From: Lonepinella koalarum
GTDB taxonomy: Bacteria; Pseudomonadota; Gammaproteobacteria; Enterobacterales; Pasteurellaceae
Length of the DNA: 64,000 nt
Assembly: GCF_042926695.1 (NCBI RefSeq)
Contig: NZ_CP170642.1
Location: forward strand, 2,046,001-2,110,000
Direction of reading: 5' to 3'
The notes under the pieces are model-generated. The model searched no databases. It saw only the letters and a program-made list of their open reading frames with translations, and was not told the origin of the DNA. A program made the translations under genes and the position numbers. Every line of letters begins with the position of its first letter. The stretch's first letter is position 1. This document shows positions 19,666 through 27,996 of the stretch, one piece after another.

Positions 19666-19757
19666 CCAATGAATTTCTAAGTTAAGCACCTATCAAGACT
19701 TCAAGTTTTAAAATTTTTAAACCGAAATCAATCAACAAGTGCCCACACAGATTGTCT

Positions 19758-19776
19758 GATAAATTGTTAAAGAACG
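19758..19776 (-). promoter_or_regulatory. rrn leader boxA antitermination element
   Basis: The minus strand reads GTTCTTTAACAATTTATC, followed by AGACAATCTGTGTGGGC. This agrees closely with the E. coli rrn leader boxA (TGCTCTTTAACA) and its downstream sequence, where the Nus-factor antitermination complex assembles. Confidence 0.8.
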
Positions 19777-19799
19777 ATTGCATTTGTGCAAGATTTAGA

Positions 19800-19828
19800 A
19801 TGATATTAATTTCTCCCATTTCTGTCAA
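19800..19828 (-). promoter_or_regulatory. rrn promoter P2
   Basis: On the minus strand, -35 TTGACA (19823-19828), a 17-nt spacer and -10 TATCAT (19800-19805). This is the promoter nearer to 16S. Confidence 0.75.
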
Positions 19829-19913
19829 GTGATCTTCTAAATTTTTTTCAGAATTTTAACTTAATCTATTCATTTCGTTACATTCACTTGACAACCTTGC
19901 GGTGCGGTGGTGC

Positions 19914-19941
19914 ATTATAGGGATATTTCTCTTGTTCGCAA
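19914..19941 (-). promoter_or_regulatory. rrn promoter P1
   Basis: On the minus strand, -35 TTGCGA (19936-19941), a 16-nt spacer and -10 TATAAT (19914-19919), followed by the G/C-rich discriminator GCACCACCGC. A G/C-rich discriminator is the usual mark of stringently controlled rRNA P1 promoters. An AT-rich stretch lies upstream, as for UP elements. Confidence 0.8.
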
Positions 19942-19971
19942 GATCTTTCTGATAAAAAAAATTTAACTGCA

Positions 19972-19994
19972 CTTTTATTAAACAATAATAAAAG
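19972..19994. terminator. AT-rich hairpin after hemG
   Basis: CTTTTATTA and TAATAAAAG form a 9-bp stem with a 5-nt loop between the hemG stop and the rrn promoters. It is AT-only apart from the ends, so it is a weak terminator candidate at best. Confidence 0.35.
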
Positions 19995-20025
19995 AAATGC
20001 TGTAAAAAAATGCAATATTTGAATA

Positions 20026-20538
20026 TTAATCCAACATATCAAACTCCAAAGCAAATTCAGCTACTTTATCCCAGTTTGTATATTCAATTTCTTTGCTGGT
20101 ATCCGTTTCACCGCCAGTGATCTGCATAATAAATTTAATCATAGTACGATCAAACCAAGTATATCTTGGATATAACAATGCACCAGCAAATACTGCTGAA
20201 CATCTGGGTTGCCAATAAATACGCTGTAAAAATTTACGAACATAAACATTCGTTTCTGGCGTGTTTTTATCTTCTTTTCTTGCGGTCAAATTTACCCCAA
20301 AGAAAGCACTCGGCTTATCATTTAAAAGTGCGGTATTTTTTTTGATAAATTTATATAATTGTTTATTAAAATATCCATAACGTATTGATGCACCAATAAT
20401 AATCTTATCCACATTATCGCAAGAAAAAGTTTCAGAAATAGACCGCACTTCTACATTGCCAGATAATTTAGATGCGATAAATTCGGCAATTTTCTTGGTT
20501 TGACCATCATGGCTTGAATATACAATAAGTGTTTTCAT
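20026..20538 (-). CDS. hemG: Menaquinone-dependent protoporphyrinogen IX dehydrogenase
   Basis: A 170-residue flavodoxin-like protein. The FMN-binding loop YSSHDGQTKKIA lies at residues 6-17, with VDKIIIGASIRYG in the middle and a C-terminal ITGGETDTSKEIEYTNW matching HemG. It oxidises protoporphyrinogen IX to protoporphyrin IX in haem synthesis, passing electrons to the menaquinone or ubiquinone pool. The ATG at 20538 overlaps the trkH stop codon (TAATG), so it is translationally coupled. The order trkH-hemG-rrn is also that of E. coli rrnA. Confidence 0.95.
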   Translation of the reverse strand: MKTLIVYSSHDGQTKKIAEFIASKLSGNVEVRSISETFSCDNVDKIIIGASIRYGYFNKQLYKFIKKNTALLNDKPSAFFGVNLTARKEDKNTPETNVYVRKFLQRIYWQPRCSAVFAGALLYPRYTWFDRTMIKFIMQITGGETDTSKEIEYTNWDKVAEFALEFDMLD

Positions 20539-22001
20539 TAAGTTTTCCAAAAAGAAGGACTAAACAAAATTAACAAAGAAAAAATCTCAAGTCGCCCAGC
20601 AATCATTGCAAAAGATAAAACATATTTTGCACCGTTAGACGCTTCTGCAAATCCAACATTAGCCGATCCAAGTCCCGGTCCGACATTGGTTAAGGTCGAA
20701 AATATAGCGACTAATGCATCAAGAGGAGCCATGCCACATAAAATTACCCCAAATACGCACAGCCAATAGGTTAAAAAGAAAGCAATTAAAAACGCCCATA
20801 TACCTTCAATGACCCGAGAGGATAATAACGTACCACCTAATTTTATCGGCACTACTAAATTCGGATGTACTAAAAATTTAATTTCTCGCTTAAGTTGTAA
20901 CCAAATCACTAAAACACGAATCATCTTCAATCCGCCTGAAGTAGAGCCAGCACAACCGCCTAAAATAGCCGCGAAGACTAATAGCATAGCTAAAAATGTC
21001 GGTAGTTCATTAAAATTAAATAAAGTAAATCCAGCCGTCATAGACATGGATGACATCTGTGCGGAACCCTGTGAAAATGCATCGAAAAGTGACATATTCT
21101 GGAATGAAATATATAACCCAATAGACATAATGGCGATCAACACAATTTGCACTACACAAAAAAAACGGAATTCGGGATCTCTAGCGTAGGTTTTCCAAAC
21201 CGATTGATATTTTCGATTCATTAATGCTCGAACATGCAAACCGAAGTTACAACCGGTAAATAGCATAAAAAAACTAGATAATAAATAAATAGTAGAATTC
21301 TGAAAATAACCTAAGTTTGCATCATGGGTTGATAATCCGCCATTTGATACAGTTGAGAAACTGTGACAAATGGCATCAAAAAAGGTCATGCCAGCTAACC
21401 AGTAAGTTAATGTACATAATATGGTTAAGCCGCCATAAATCATCCAAAGTAATTTTGCCATTTCACCAATACGTGGTAAGGTTTTCTGATCTTTCAACGG
21501 GCTAGCCGACTCAGCACGATACAACTGCCCGCCTCCAATACCTAATAAAGGGGTAACAGCAACCACTAAAACGATTAATCCGATCCCGCCAATCCACTGC
21601 AAAAATTGTCGATAAAATAAAATGGATTTGGGTAAATTATCCAATCCTGAAATTGCAGTTGCACCAGTGGTTGTTACGGCAGAAATTGCTTCAAAAATTG
21701 CCTGTGCAAAATCAATATTCAGTTCATCAAAAAATAAAAATGGAATCACTGACAGTCCACATAATAGAAACCAAAACATGACAACTATCAAGAAACCCTC
21801 ACGCGAACGTAATTCTTCTTTATGATAATAGCATGAACGCCATAACAATGCCCCTAACAATAAGCTAAACACAAAGGTTTCAATAAAGGCTTTACCACCT
21901 CCATCACCATAAATTAACGCCACAAAAGCCGGTACAAACATAGATAATGAAAAACACATTATCAAAATGCCGACAATTCTAATAATTGATAAAATATGCA
22001 C
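20538..22001 (-). CDS. trkH: Trk potassium uptake system membrane subunit TrkH
   Basis: A 487-residue polytopic inner-membrane protein of the TrkH/KtrB superfamily. Pore-loop signatures are seen as TTTGATAISG near residue 111, STVSNGGLSTHD near 219, GGCAGSTSGGLKMIRV in the middle of the C-terminal half and TLTNVGPGLG near the end. It takes up K+ together with the cytoplasmic TrkA regulator, which is not in this window. The gene overlaps hemG by one base at its stop codon. Confidence 0.96.
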   Translation of the reverse strand: MHILSIIRIVGILIMCFSLSMFVPAFVALIYGDGGGKAFIETFVFSLLLGALLWRSCYYHKEELRSREGFLIVVMFWFLLCGLSVIPFLFFDELNIDFAQAIFEAISAVTTTGATAISGLDNLPKSILFYRQFLQWIGGIGLIVLVVAVTPLLGIGGGQLYRAESASPLKDQKTLPRIGEMAKLLWMIYGGLTILCTLTYWLAGMTFFDAICHSFSTVSNGGLSTHDANLGYFQNSTIYLLSSFFMLFTGCNFGLHVRALMNRKYQSVWKTYARDPEFRFFCVVQIVLIAIMSIGLYISFQNMSLFDAFSQGSAQMSSMSMTAGFTLFNFNELPTFLAMLLVFAAILGGCAGSTSGGLKMIRVLVIWLQLKREIKFLVHPNLVVPIKLGGTLLSSRVIEGIWAFLIAFFLTYWLCVFGVILCGMAPLDALVAIFSTLTNVGPGLGSANVGFAEASNGAKYVLSFAMIAGRLEIFSLLILFSPSFWKT

Positions 22002-22133
22002 GATATACCTGCTCTTGTTATGCCAAAAGATTGATTACATAATGACGATCTGATTTTATCATATACACCCTAACTTTTGACCAAATACTTGCTTCACGCT
22101 ATTATACGTTAATAATAGAATAAATTGAAAATT

Positions 22134-22391
22134 ATGATAATGAATGATATTGCTATAAACTATACCCTAGACGCTCAAGGATTACGCTGTCCCGAACCCG
22201 TCATGTTAGTGCGTAAACAAATCCGATATATGTCAAATGGCGATGTATTACTGGTCATTGCCGATGATCCTGCAACAACACGAGATATTCCAAGTTTTTG
22301 TCAATTTATGGATCATCAATTATTACATTCACAAACCAGTAATAACCCTTATAAATATTGGATAAAAAAAGGAATTGAGAAAAAAAGCTAA
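22134..22391 (+). CDS. tusA: Sulfur carrier protein TusA
   Basis: A TusA/SirA family protein of about 83-85 residues. The signature LDAQGLRCPEPVMLVRK carries the active-site Cys, and the segment VLLVIADDPATTRDIPSFC matches the family closely. TusA accepts sulfur from IscS and relays it for 2-thiolation of tRNA wobble uridines. Start codon choice is uncertain: in-frame ATGs occur at 22134 and 22140, and a TTG at 22125. There is no strong Shine-Dalgarno. It is divergent from trkH and convergent with ndh. Confidence 0.93.
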   Translation: MIMNDIAINYTLDAQGLRCPEPVMLVRKQIRYMSNGDVLLVIADDPATTRDIPSFCQFMDHQLLHSQTSNNPYKYWIKKGIEKKS

Positions 22392-22413
22392 ATAACAACA
22401 TGTTATTTAGCTC
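22387..22413. terminator. Bidirectional hairpin between tusA and ndh
   Basis: AGCTAAATAAC and GTTATTTAGCT form a perfect 11-bp stem with a 5-nt loop, preceded by an A-run. It includes the tusA stop codon and lies just before the ndh stop on the other strand. Confidence 0.65.
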
Positions 22414-22422
22414 TTAAATGAC

Positions 22423-23757
22423 TTAGTACAACTTCAACGATGGACGAATAAACCGATTCAGGCGTCCAATCAGAATAATTAATCCTACTTTAAAACAGCC
22501 ATGTAAGCGTTGCTGATGTACTCGATATAACGAAATATAAGCTAAACGTGCCAAGTTTCCTTCAATGGTTAATGAGCTTTTTTTGCCAGTAGTTATATTA
22601 CCAAGTGTGGTGAATTTTGATAGCGAAACTAAGGAGCCTTTATCACGAAAAACAAAAGGTTTAAGTTCCACTTTACCTTCAAATAACGCCACAATATTTT
22701 GCCCGCAGACTGTTGCCATTTGCGTGGCAGCTTGCCCGCGTGGTGGGACTGGCGTGCCATCTTTTTGTAATAAAAAGGCACAATCGCCAATCGCAAATAC
22801 ACTATCGTCTAGGGTTGTTTGTAAAGTATCTTTAACACACAACTGATTGATTCGATTAACTGCTAAACCATCAAATTGTTGGGTAACCGTGGAAATACGC
22901 ACACCCGCCGCCCATACCATTAAGTCGGCTTTAATTTCTCCACCGTCTTTAGTTAACAAACTATTTGTACTCGCTTCTGTAATCATAGTGCTAGTTTTGA
23001 CTCGCACACCTAATTCTTCTAATTCCATTCGCACTGCATTAGAAATACGCTCTGGTAATGCTGGCAACAAACGATCACCGGCTTCAATGAGAGTAACTTG
23101 CAAACAATCACTTCGAATTTTACCGTAACCATAAGAAGACAAATGCTTGGCTGCATTAAATAATTCTGCGGAAAGTTCAACACCCGTTGCGCCACCACCG
23201 ACAATAGCAATATTGACTTTATCTTCTTGCACTAAGGTTTGTTTACTTTCATCTTCACCAATCTCAGCTAATGCATTATTTTCAGAGAATTTTAAAAATA
23301 GCTCTAACATTTTATGCTGAAAACGTAAGGCTTGCTCGGGCGAATCTAGGAAAATACAGTTTTCTGCCACACCTTTGGTATTAAAATCATTTGATTTACT
23401 GCCAATAGAAAGCACCAAGTAATCATAAGGAATACGGCGAGCGACTACAATAACATCCCCTTCCGAACCATATACCGGTTCAAGTTCAACATATTTGTTG
23501 GCGCGATCAATACGAACAATGGATCCTTGTTCAAAATTAAAACCGTGGTTATAAGCATGCGCTCGAAAACTGACGGCATCCGTTTCCGAATCTAATACCC
23601 CCGTGGCGACTTCATGTAATAACGGTTTCCAAAGATGAGTTTGATTACGATCGATTAAAACAACATTCGCTTTTTGCTTTTTACCCAGTTTATGTCCTAA
23701 GAAAGTAGCGAGTTCTAAACCGCCCGCACCACCACCGACAATCACAATGTTTTTCAT
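22423..23757 (-). CDS. ndh: Type II NADH:quinone oxidoreductase
   Basis: A 444-residue single-subunit, non-proton-pumping NADH dehydrogenase. The FAD-binding GGGAGGLELATFLG lies near residue 7 and the NADH-binding IAIVGGGATGVELSAEL near 180; DSVFAIGDCAFL is the second FAD contact. The C-terminal amphipathic segment anchors the protein to the inner membrane. It feeds electrons from NADH to menaquinone; menA and hemG in this window belong to the same respiratory network. It is convergent with tusA. Confidence 0.96.
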   Translation of the reverse strand: MKNIVIVGGGAGGLELATFLGHKLGKKQKANVVLIDRNQTHLWKPLLHEVATGVLDSETDAVSFRAHAYNHGFNFEQGSIVRIDRANKYVELEPVYGSEGDVIVVARRIPYDYLVLSIGSKSNDFNTKGVAENCIFLDSPEQALRFQHKMLELFLKFSENNALAEIGEDESKQTLVQEDKVNIAIVGGGATGVELSAELFNAAKHLSSYGYGKIRSDCLQVTLIEAGDRLLPALPERISNAVRMELEELGVRVKTSTMITEASTNSLLTKDGGEIKADLMVWAAGVRISTVTQQFDGLAVNRINQLCVKDTLQTTLDDSVFAIGDCAFLLQKDGTPVPPRGQAATQMATVCGQNIVALFEGKVELKPFVFRDKGSLVSLSKFTTLGNITTGKKSSLTIEGNLARLAYISLYRVHQQRLHGCFKVGLIILIGRLNRFIRPSLKLY

Positions 23758-23901
23758 AGCTTCACATTCCTAAAAATAAAAAATTTTACAAATTATCAAC
23801 AATTTTAATCTGTACGCTATAGAAAGTCTATTTATAAAGCAAAAATGGTGTAAAAAGGGTATAATATTTCACTGATATAGACTCAAGGAAAATCCCATCA
23901 C

Positions 23902-24129
23902 GTGAAAAAAACCTTATTCATTTTAACCGCACTATTGTTGCTCAATGGTCTAACTGGCTGCGGGACAATCGTACAATTAATTGATCCGACAGAAAAATAC
24001 CAAGCCTACGATGGTACCAAGTTTGACTGGCAACAAGCGCAAAAATGGGGCTTGCCAATTTTGGATTTACCCCTGTCTTTTCTGTTAGATACGGCGTTAT
24101 TGCCCTATGTTTGGTCACAAGAAGAATAA
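23902..24129 (+). CDS. YceK/YidQ family (DUF1375) lipoprotein
   Basis: A 75-residue lipoprotein with a GTG start. The signal peptide MKKTLFILTALLLLNGLTG ends in the lipobox LTGC (Cys at residue 20). The mature part GTIVQLIDPTEKYQAYDG and the end PILDLPLSFLLDTALLPY match the YceK/YidQ family, whose function is unknown. The stop codon overlaps the rep start codon (TAATGA), so the two genes are probably coupled. The signal peptide Thr-Ala-Leu is encoded by an uptake-sequence-like stretch at 23926. Confidence 0.85.
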   Translation: MKKTLFILTALLLLNGLTGCGTIVQLIDPTEKYQAYDGTKFDWQQAQKWGLPILDLPLSFLLDTALLPYVWSQEE

Positions 24130-26156
24130 TGAAACTTAACACACAACAACAACAAGCTGTCGAATTTAGCACCGGTCCTTGCCTTGTGTTGGCGGGGGCT
24201 GGTTCAGGTAAAACGCGCGTCATTATTAATAAGATCGCCTATTTAATCGGTCAATGCGGTTATTTACCAAAGCATATTGCTGCCGTCACTTTCACCAATA
24301 AAGCGGCACGAGAAATGAAAGAACGCGTTGCTCATTCTATTGGTAAAGATAAAACCAAGGGATTAACCGTTTCAACCTTTCATACTCTAGGCTTTGATAT
24401 TATTAAACGAGAATATAAACAACTTGGCTTTAAAGCCAATATGACGTTGTTTGATGAGCACGACCAACTCGCATTATTAAAAGACTTAACTGCCGACGAA
24501 TTACAACAAGATAAGGATTTATTACGAGAGTTAATCTCCGCTATTTCCAACTGGAAAAACGATTTGATTATGCCTGATACGGCGTTAGCGCTCGCTCGTG
24601 ATCAAAAATATCAAACCTTTGCGCAATGTTATGAACGTTATGCTAAACAAATTCGAGCCTACAATGCGTTGGATTTTGATGATTTGATTATGTTGCCAAC
24701 GTTGCTATTCCGACAGAACGAAGAAGTGCGGTCAAAATGGCAACAAAAAATTCGTTATTTACTGGTGGACGAATATCAAGACACCAACACTAGCCAATAT
24801 GAATTCATAAAGCTCTTGGTGGGTAGTCGAGCCAATTTTACCGTGGTAGGGGATGATGATCAGTCTATTTATTCATGGCGTGGTGCAAAACCACAAAATA
24901 TGATGCGGTTACGTCATGATTTTCCGACACTTAATGTGATTAAATTAGAACAGAATTATCGTTCTACCCAACGAATTCTACATTGTGCCAATATTTTAAT
25001 TGATAACAATGATCATGTATTTGACAAAAAATTGTTTTCTAATTTAGGTCAAGGGGAAACATTACAAGTTATTGAAGCCAAAAATGAAGAACATGAAGCA
25101 GAACGTGTCGTAGCTGAATTGATCGCTCACCGATTTACCTATAAAACCAAATATAAAGATTATGCTGTGTTATATCGAGGCAATCACCAATCTCGTTTGC
25201 TCGAAAAAGTATTAATGCAAAACCGAATTCCCTATAAAATCTCCGGTGGGACATCCTTTTTTAGCCGTGCGGAAATTAAAGATATGATGGCATATTTACG
25301 CGTGTTGGTTAATCAAGATGATGATGCCGCATTTTTACGTATTGTGAACACCCCCAAACGTGAAATCGGTACCGCTACCCTCGAAAAATTGGGATTATTA
25401 GCTCACGAAAAGCATATTAGCTTATTCGCCGCAATCTTTGAATTTGAGTTAATTCATCGAATTACAGCAAAGGCTTATCATGCGTTACAACACTTCGGGC
25501 AGTGGATGATGGAACTCAATGATGCGCTATTACGTTCTGATCCTGAACGAGTCGTAAAACGGATGCTAGCACAAATTCAATATGAAGAATATTTATATGA
25601 AACTGCAAATAGCCCAAAAGTGGCAGAGATGCAAAGTAAAAATGTCGCCACGCTATTTGACTGGGTAGCAAACATGTTACAAGGAGATGACGTAAATGAG
25701 CCGATGACCTTAAATCAGGTCATCACCAGCTTAACCTTGCGAGATATGCTAGAACGTAGTGAAGATGATGATAGCAGTGATCAAGTACAATTAATGACCC
25801 TACATGCATCCAAAGGGTTGGAATTTCCCCATGTTTTTTTAATCGGCATGGAAGAAGGATTGTTACCGCATCAAACTAGTATAGATGAAGATAATGTAGA
25901 TGAAGAACGCCGTTTGGCTTATGTAGGCATCACCAGAGCGCAACAGACATTACGCTTTACCTTGTGTAAAGAACGTCGTCAATATGGTGAGTTAATTACG
26001 CCAGAACCCAGCCGTTTTTTATTGGAGTTACCGCAAGACGATGTACAATGGGAACGAGATAAGCCACCTTTAACGGAGCAACAACAAGCACAGAAAACGA
26101 CGGCACATCTTGCTAATTTACGAGAAATCTTAGCCACTGCACAGCGTAAACCCTAA
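24129..26156 (+). CDS. rep: ATP-dependent DNA helicase Rep
   Basis: A 675-residue superfamily 1A helicase (E. coli Rep: 673). Motif I is LAGAGSGKT at about residues 22-30, motif II LLVDEYQDTN, motif III VGDDDQSIYSWRGA, motif V TLHASKGLEFPHVFL and motif VI EERRLAYVGITRAQ. Rep translocates 3' to 5' and clears proteins ahead of replication forks. I chose the ATG at 24129 (MKLNTQQQQAVE), the family N-terminus, which overlaps the stop of the preceding lipoprotein gene; the frame stays open upstream of it. Confidence 0.96.
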   Translation: MKLNTQQQQAVEFSTGPCLVLAGAGSGKTRVIINKIAYLIGQCGYLPKHIAAVTFTNKAAREMKERVAHSIGKDKTKGLTVSTFHTLGFDIIKREYKQLGFKANMTLFDEHDQLALLKDLTADELQQDKDLLRELISAISNWKNDLIMPDTALALARDQKYQTFAQCYERYAKQIRAYNALDFDDLIMLPTLLFRQNEEVRSKWQQKIRYLLVDEYQDTNTSQYEFIKLLVGSRANFTVVGDDDQSIYSWRGAKPQNMMRLRHDFPTLNVIKLEQNYRSTQRILHCANILIDNNDHVFDKKLFSNLGQGETLQVIEAKNEEHEAERVVAELIAHRFTYKTKYKDYAVLYRGNHQSRLLEKVLMQNRIPYKISGGTSFFSRAEIKDMMAYLRVLVNQDDDAAFLRIVNTPKREIGTATLEKLGLLAHEKHISLFAAIFEFELIHRITAKAYHALQHFGQWMMELNDALLRSDPERVVKRMLAQIQYEEYLYETANSPKVAEMQSKNVATLFDWVANMLQGDDVNEPMTLNQVITSLTLRDMLERSEDDDSSDQVQLMTLHASKGLEFPHVFLIGMEEGLLPHQTSIDEDNVDEERRLAYVGITRAQQTLRFTLCKERRQYGELITPEPSRFLLELPQDDVQWERDKPPLTEQQQAQKTTAHLANLREILATAQRKP

Positions 26157-26205
26157 ATAAATTGTAGATGATTTAGACAAATAAACGGTTTTTAACAAAA
26201 AGCGT

Positions 26206-26233
26206 TTGACTTGTTTATATAAAACCGTATCAT
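26206..26233 (+). promoter_or_regulatory. Promoter of the tRNA cluster
   Basis: -35 TTGACT (26206-26211), a 16-nt spacer and -10 TATCAT (26228-26233), about 20 nt before tRNA-Ser. Confidence 0.7.
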
Positions 26234-26253
26234 ATCGTCCACAAACCAGTTGC

Positions 26254-26347
26254 GGTGAGATGGCCGAGCAGGCTGAAGGCGCTCCCCTGCTAAGGGAGTA
26301 TGGGGTTAAAAGCTCCATCGAGGGTTCGAATCCCTCTTTCACCGCCA
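26254..26347 (+). tRNA. tRNA-Ser (anticodon GCU)
   Basis: A 94-nt class II tRNA: acceptor GGTGAGA pairs with TTTCACC, anticodon loop CTGCTAA with GCU, a long variable arm, T arm GGGTTCGAATCCC and an encoded CCA. Confidence 0.96.
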
Positions 26348-26382
26348 TTTTATGGTTTTGACAAATTGTTTTATTATAATCT

Positions 26383-26459
26383 GCACCCGTAGCTCAGCTG
26401 GATAGAGTACTCGGCTACGAACCGAGCGGTCAAAGGTTCGAATCCTTTCGGGTGCGCCA
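26383..26459 (+). tRNA. tRNA-Arg (anticodon ACG), copy 1
   Basis: A 77-nt cloverleaf: GCACCCG acceptor, anticodon loop CTACGAA with ACG (A34 read as inosine in vivo), T arm AGGTTCGAATCCT and CCA. Identical to the second copy 50 nt downstream. Confidence 0.97.
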
Positions 26460-26509
26460 TTTCATTTTTACTCTAGGTGGATTGGTATAGATTAAATAAA
26501 ACTCCCTAC

Positions 26510-26586
26510 GCACCCGTAGCTCAGCTGGATAGAGTACTCGGCTACGAACCGAGCGGTCAAAGGTTCGAATCCTTTCGGGTGCGCCA
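26510..26586 (+). tRNA. tRNA-Arg (anticodon ACG), copy 2
   Basis: Same 77-nt sequence as the copy at 26383. The two copies are separated by a 50-nt spacer and are presumably processed from one tRNA transcript with tRNA-Ser. Confidence 0.97.
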
Positions 26587-27010
26587 TTCTACTTTTTATT
26601 TTATTAAAAATACCTAGCACTTACGTACTAGGTTAAGCATAGTGACGCTACTCCGTAGCTTAAAAAATATCTATTTTTCAACCGCACTTTTATTTACGCT
26701 CGATCAAAACTTGGGGCCCCGTCTGAACCGCCTGAGCGTTTTGGTATTTTTAGCTAAATTTTGCATGTCTGAGCGAAGCGAGTTCAAAATTTAGCGTGAA
26801 GAAAATGCCAAATAAGCGAAGAAAAGTGGTGAAATCGGGGTGTGCTTTTCTTTGCCTACTTTCTTTTGCACAAGCAAAAGAAAGTACGGCCGCCCATCGG
26901 GCGAAACCCGCTCCTAAAAAACTAAAATTTGCAATAAAAACAAAAAAACTAATTACATCTCCCCCATTTTATAGCAAAATACCCCACATGCTCCCAAACA
27001 GGAAACAAAC
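26587..27010 (+). repeat. Non-coding stretch with repeat-like segment before yqaB
   Basis: No credible gene. From about 26700 it carries sequence of the kind dispersed in Gammaproteobacteria: GTCTGAGCGAAGCGAGTT, then GGGTGTGCTTTTCTTTGCC and a perfect 13-bp inverted repeat TACTTTCTTTTGC/GCAAAAGAAAGTA (about 26862-26890), ending CGCCCATCGGGCGAAACCCG. An open frame of 72 codons crosses it but reads through the inverted repeat and has no family signal; I treat it as non-coding. An uptake-sequence core lies near 26680. Confidence 0.55.
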
Positions 27011-27613
27011 ATGATTGAGCACGAAACATTACAAAATTACACCGCACTTATCTTCGACATGGACGGCACCATCATCGACACCATGCCAAGCCATGCTCTT
27101 GCTTGGCAAAAAGTAGGCGAAATCTTAGGCTACCCCATTACCGGCGATATTATGTACGAACTTGGAGGCGCAACCGTTTCTATTATTGCGCGTGAAACCA
27201 TGAAGCGTCATAATATCCCTGAACAGCATTTTGATGAAATGGTTCGTTTAAAACGTCAACTCGGATTTGAAATGGTAGAGAAAAATGCCAAATTACTCCC
27301 CGCCTTTGACATTATCAAAGCAAATTTCGGTAAGTTTCCCATGGCATTAGGCACTGGCTCGCATGGTTTTATGGTAGATTTATTACTGGATAAATTCAAT
27401 TTACGCCAATATTTTAATGCGGTCGTCAATGCCGATCAAGTGACCTATCATAAACCGAATCCTGAAACGTTCTTGCGTTGTGCGACATTATTAAATACTG
27501 ATCCACAACATTGCCTTGTGTTTGAAGATGCCGATCTCGGTGTACAAGCTGGATTAGCTGGGGGAATGGATGTGTTTGATGTACGAATTAATCAAGTTAT
27601 CAAAGCCAAATAA
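27011..27613 (+). CDS. yqaB: HAD family phosphatase, YqaB-like
   Basis: A 200-residue haloacid dehalogenase phosphatase of the beta-phosphoglucomutase-like subgroup. Motif I is FDMDGTIIDTMPSH (nucleophile Asp17), followed by the helical cap, motif II ALGTGS, motif III Lys in HKPNPETFL and motif IV VFEDADLGVQAG. E. coli YqaB acts on fructose 1-phosphate and 6-phosphogluconate; the substrate here is inferred from similarity only. The gene is followed at once by a decayed copy of yqaA, its usual downstream partner. Confidence 0.88.
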   Translation: MIEHETLQNYTALIFDMDGTIIDTMPSHALAWQKVGEILGYPITGDIMYELGGATVSIIARETMKRHNIPEQHFDEMVRLKRQLGFEMVEKNAKLLPAFDIIKANFGKFPMALGTGSHGFMVDLLLDKFNLRQYFNAVVNADQVTYHKPNPETFLRCATLLNTDPQHCLVFEDADLGVQAGLAGGMDVFDVRINQVIKAK

Positions 27614-27647
27614 CAAGAAAAATGTTTGATTTTTACCGTACTGTTAG

Positions 27648-27818
27648 GCAATTTTATTGTTATTCAGTTGGCTACCCATTTTAGGTGATTTGATGTGTGC
27701 TGTTGCAGATTGGCTACGCCTGAATTTCTGGTAAACCTTAATTTATATGCGGATCGGTAAAAACTTACGCTATTTATTTTTATTGAGTATGGTGATCGGT
27801 TATACTTTTTGGGCGTAA
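27648..27818 (+). pseudogene. Relic of yqaA (C-terminal part)
   Basis: The frame reads AILLLFSWLPILGDLMCAVADW, then LRLNFW, a stop at 27732-27734, then TLIYMRIGKNLRYLFLLS and VIGYTFWA before a final stop. This matches the C-terminal third of the YqaA (DedA-related) membrane protein: its conserved SWxPxxGDLxC motif, the following tryptophan helix, and the GKxLRY motif. The N-terminal two thirds are missing (a TAG precedes the first codon) and the internal TAA breaks the rest. The position directly after yqaB is where yqaA is found in relatives. Not in any intact ORF. Confidence 0.78.
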
Positions 27819-27864
27819 ATGTGTAGAATATTCAGCAACCAATTTTTTATTTCTAATACGTAAA

Positions 27865-27893
27865 AAAAGCCCATCACGAAGATGGGCAAATAT
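27865..27893 (-). terminator. Minus-strand terminator upstream of luxS
   Basis: GCCCATC and GATGGGC with a 5-nt loop, followed on the minus strand by TTTTTTT. It is a good intrinsic terminator pointing away from luxS, yet no minus-strand gene precedes it. It sits between two direct copies of the 15-mer AACCAATTTTTTATT (27837 and 27903). Confidence 0.65.
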
Positions 27894-27996
27894 AACCTAA
27901 GGAACCAATTTTTTATTATACAACTGCAAGTTGCTTATAATATAAGACTTGCACAATTCCATAAAGTTCAAACTTTTTTTAAAAAAAGGAAAAAAT

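Noticed and set aside
26383..26586. Tandem tRNA-Arg copies as an integration site
   Set aside because: Both copies are complete and no integrase or displaced tRNA 3' fragment is nearby; a simple duplication explains them.
26796..27014. 72-codon frame before yqaB
   Set aside because: It runs through an inverted-repeat element, has low-complexity Lys-rich composition and no family signal; it overlaps the yqaB start.
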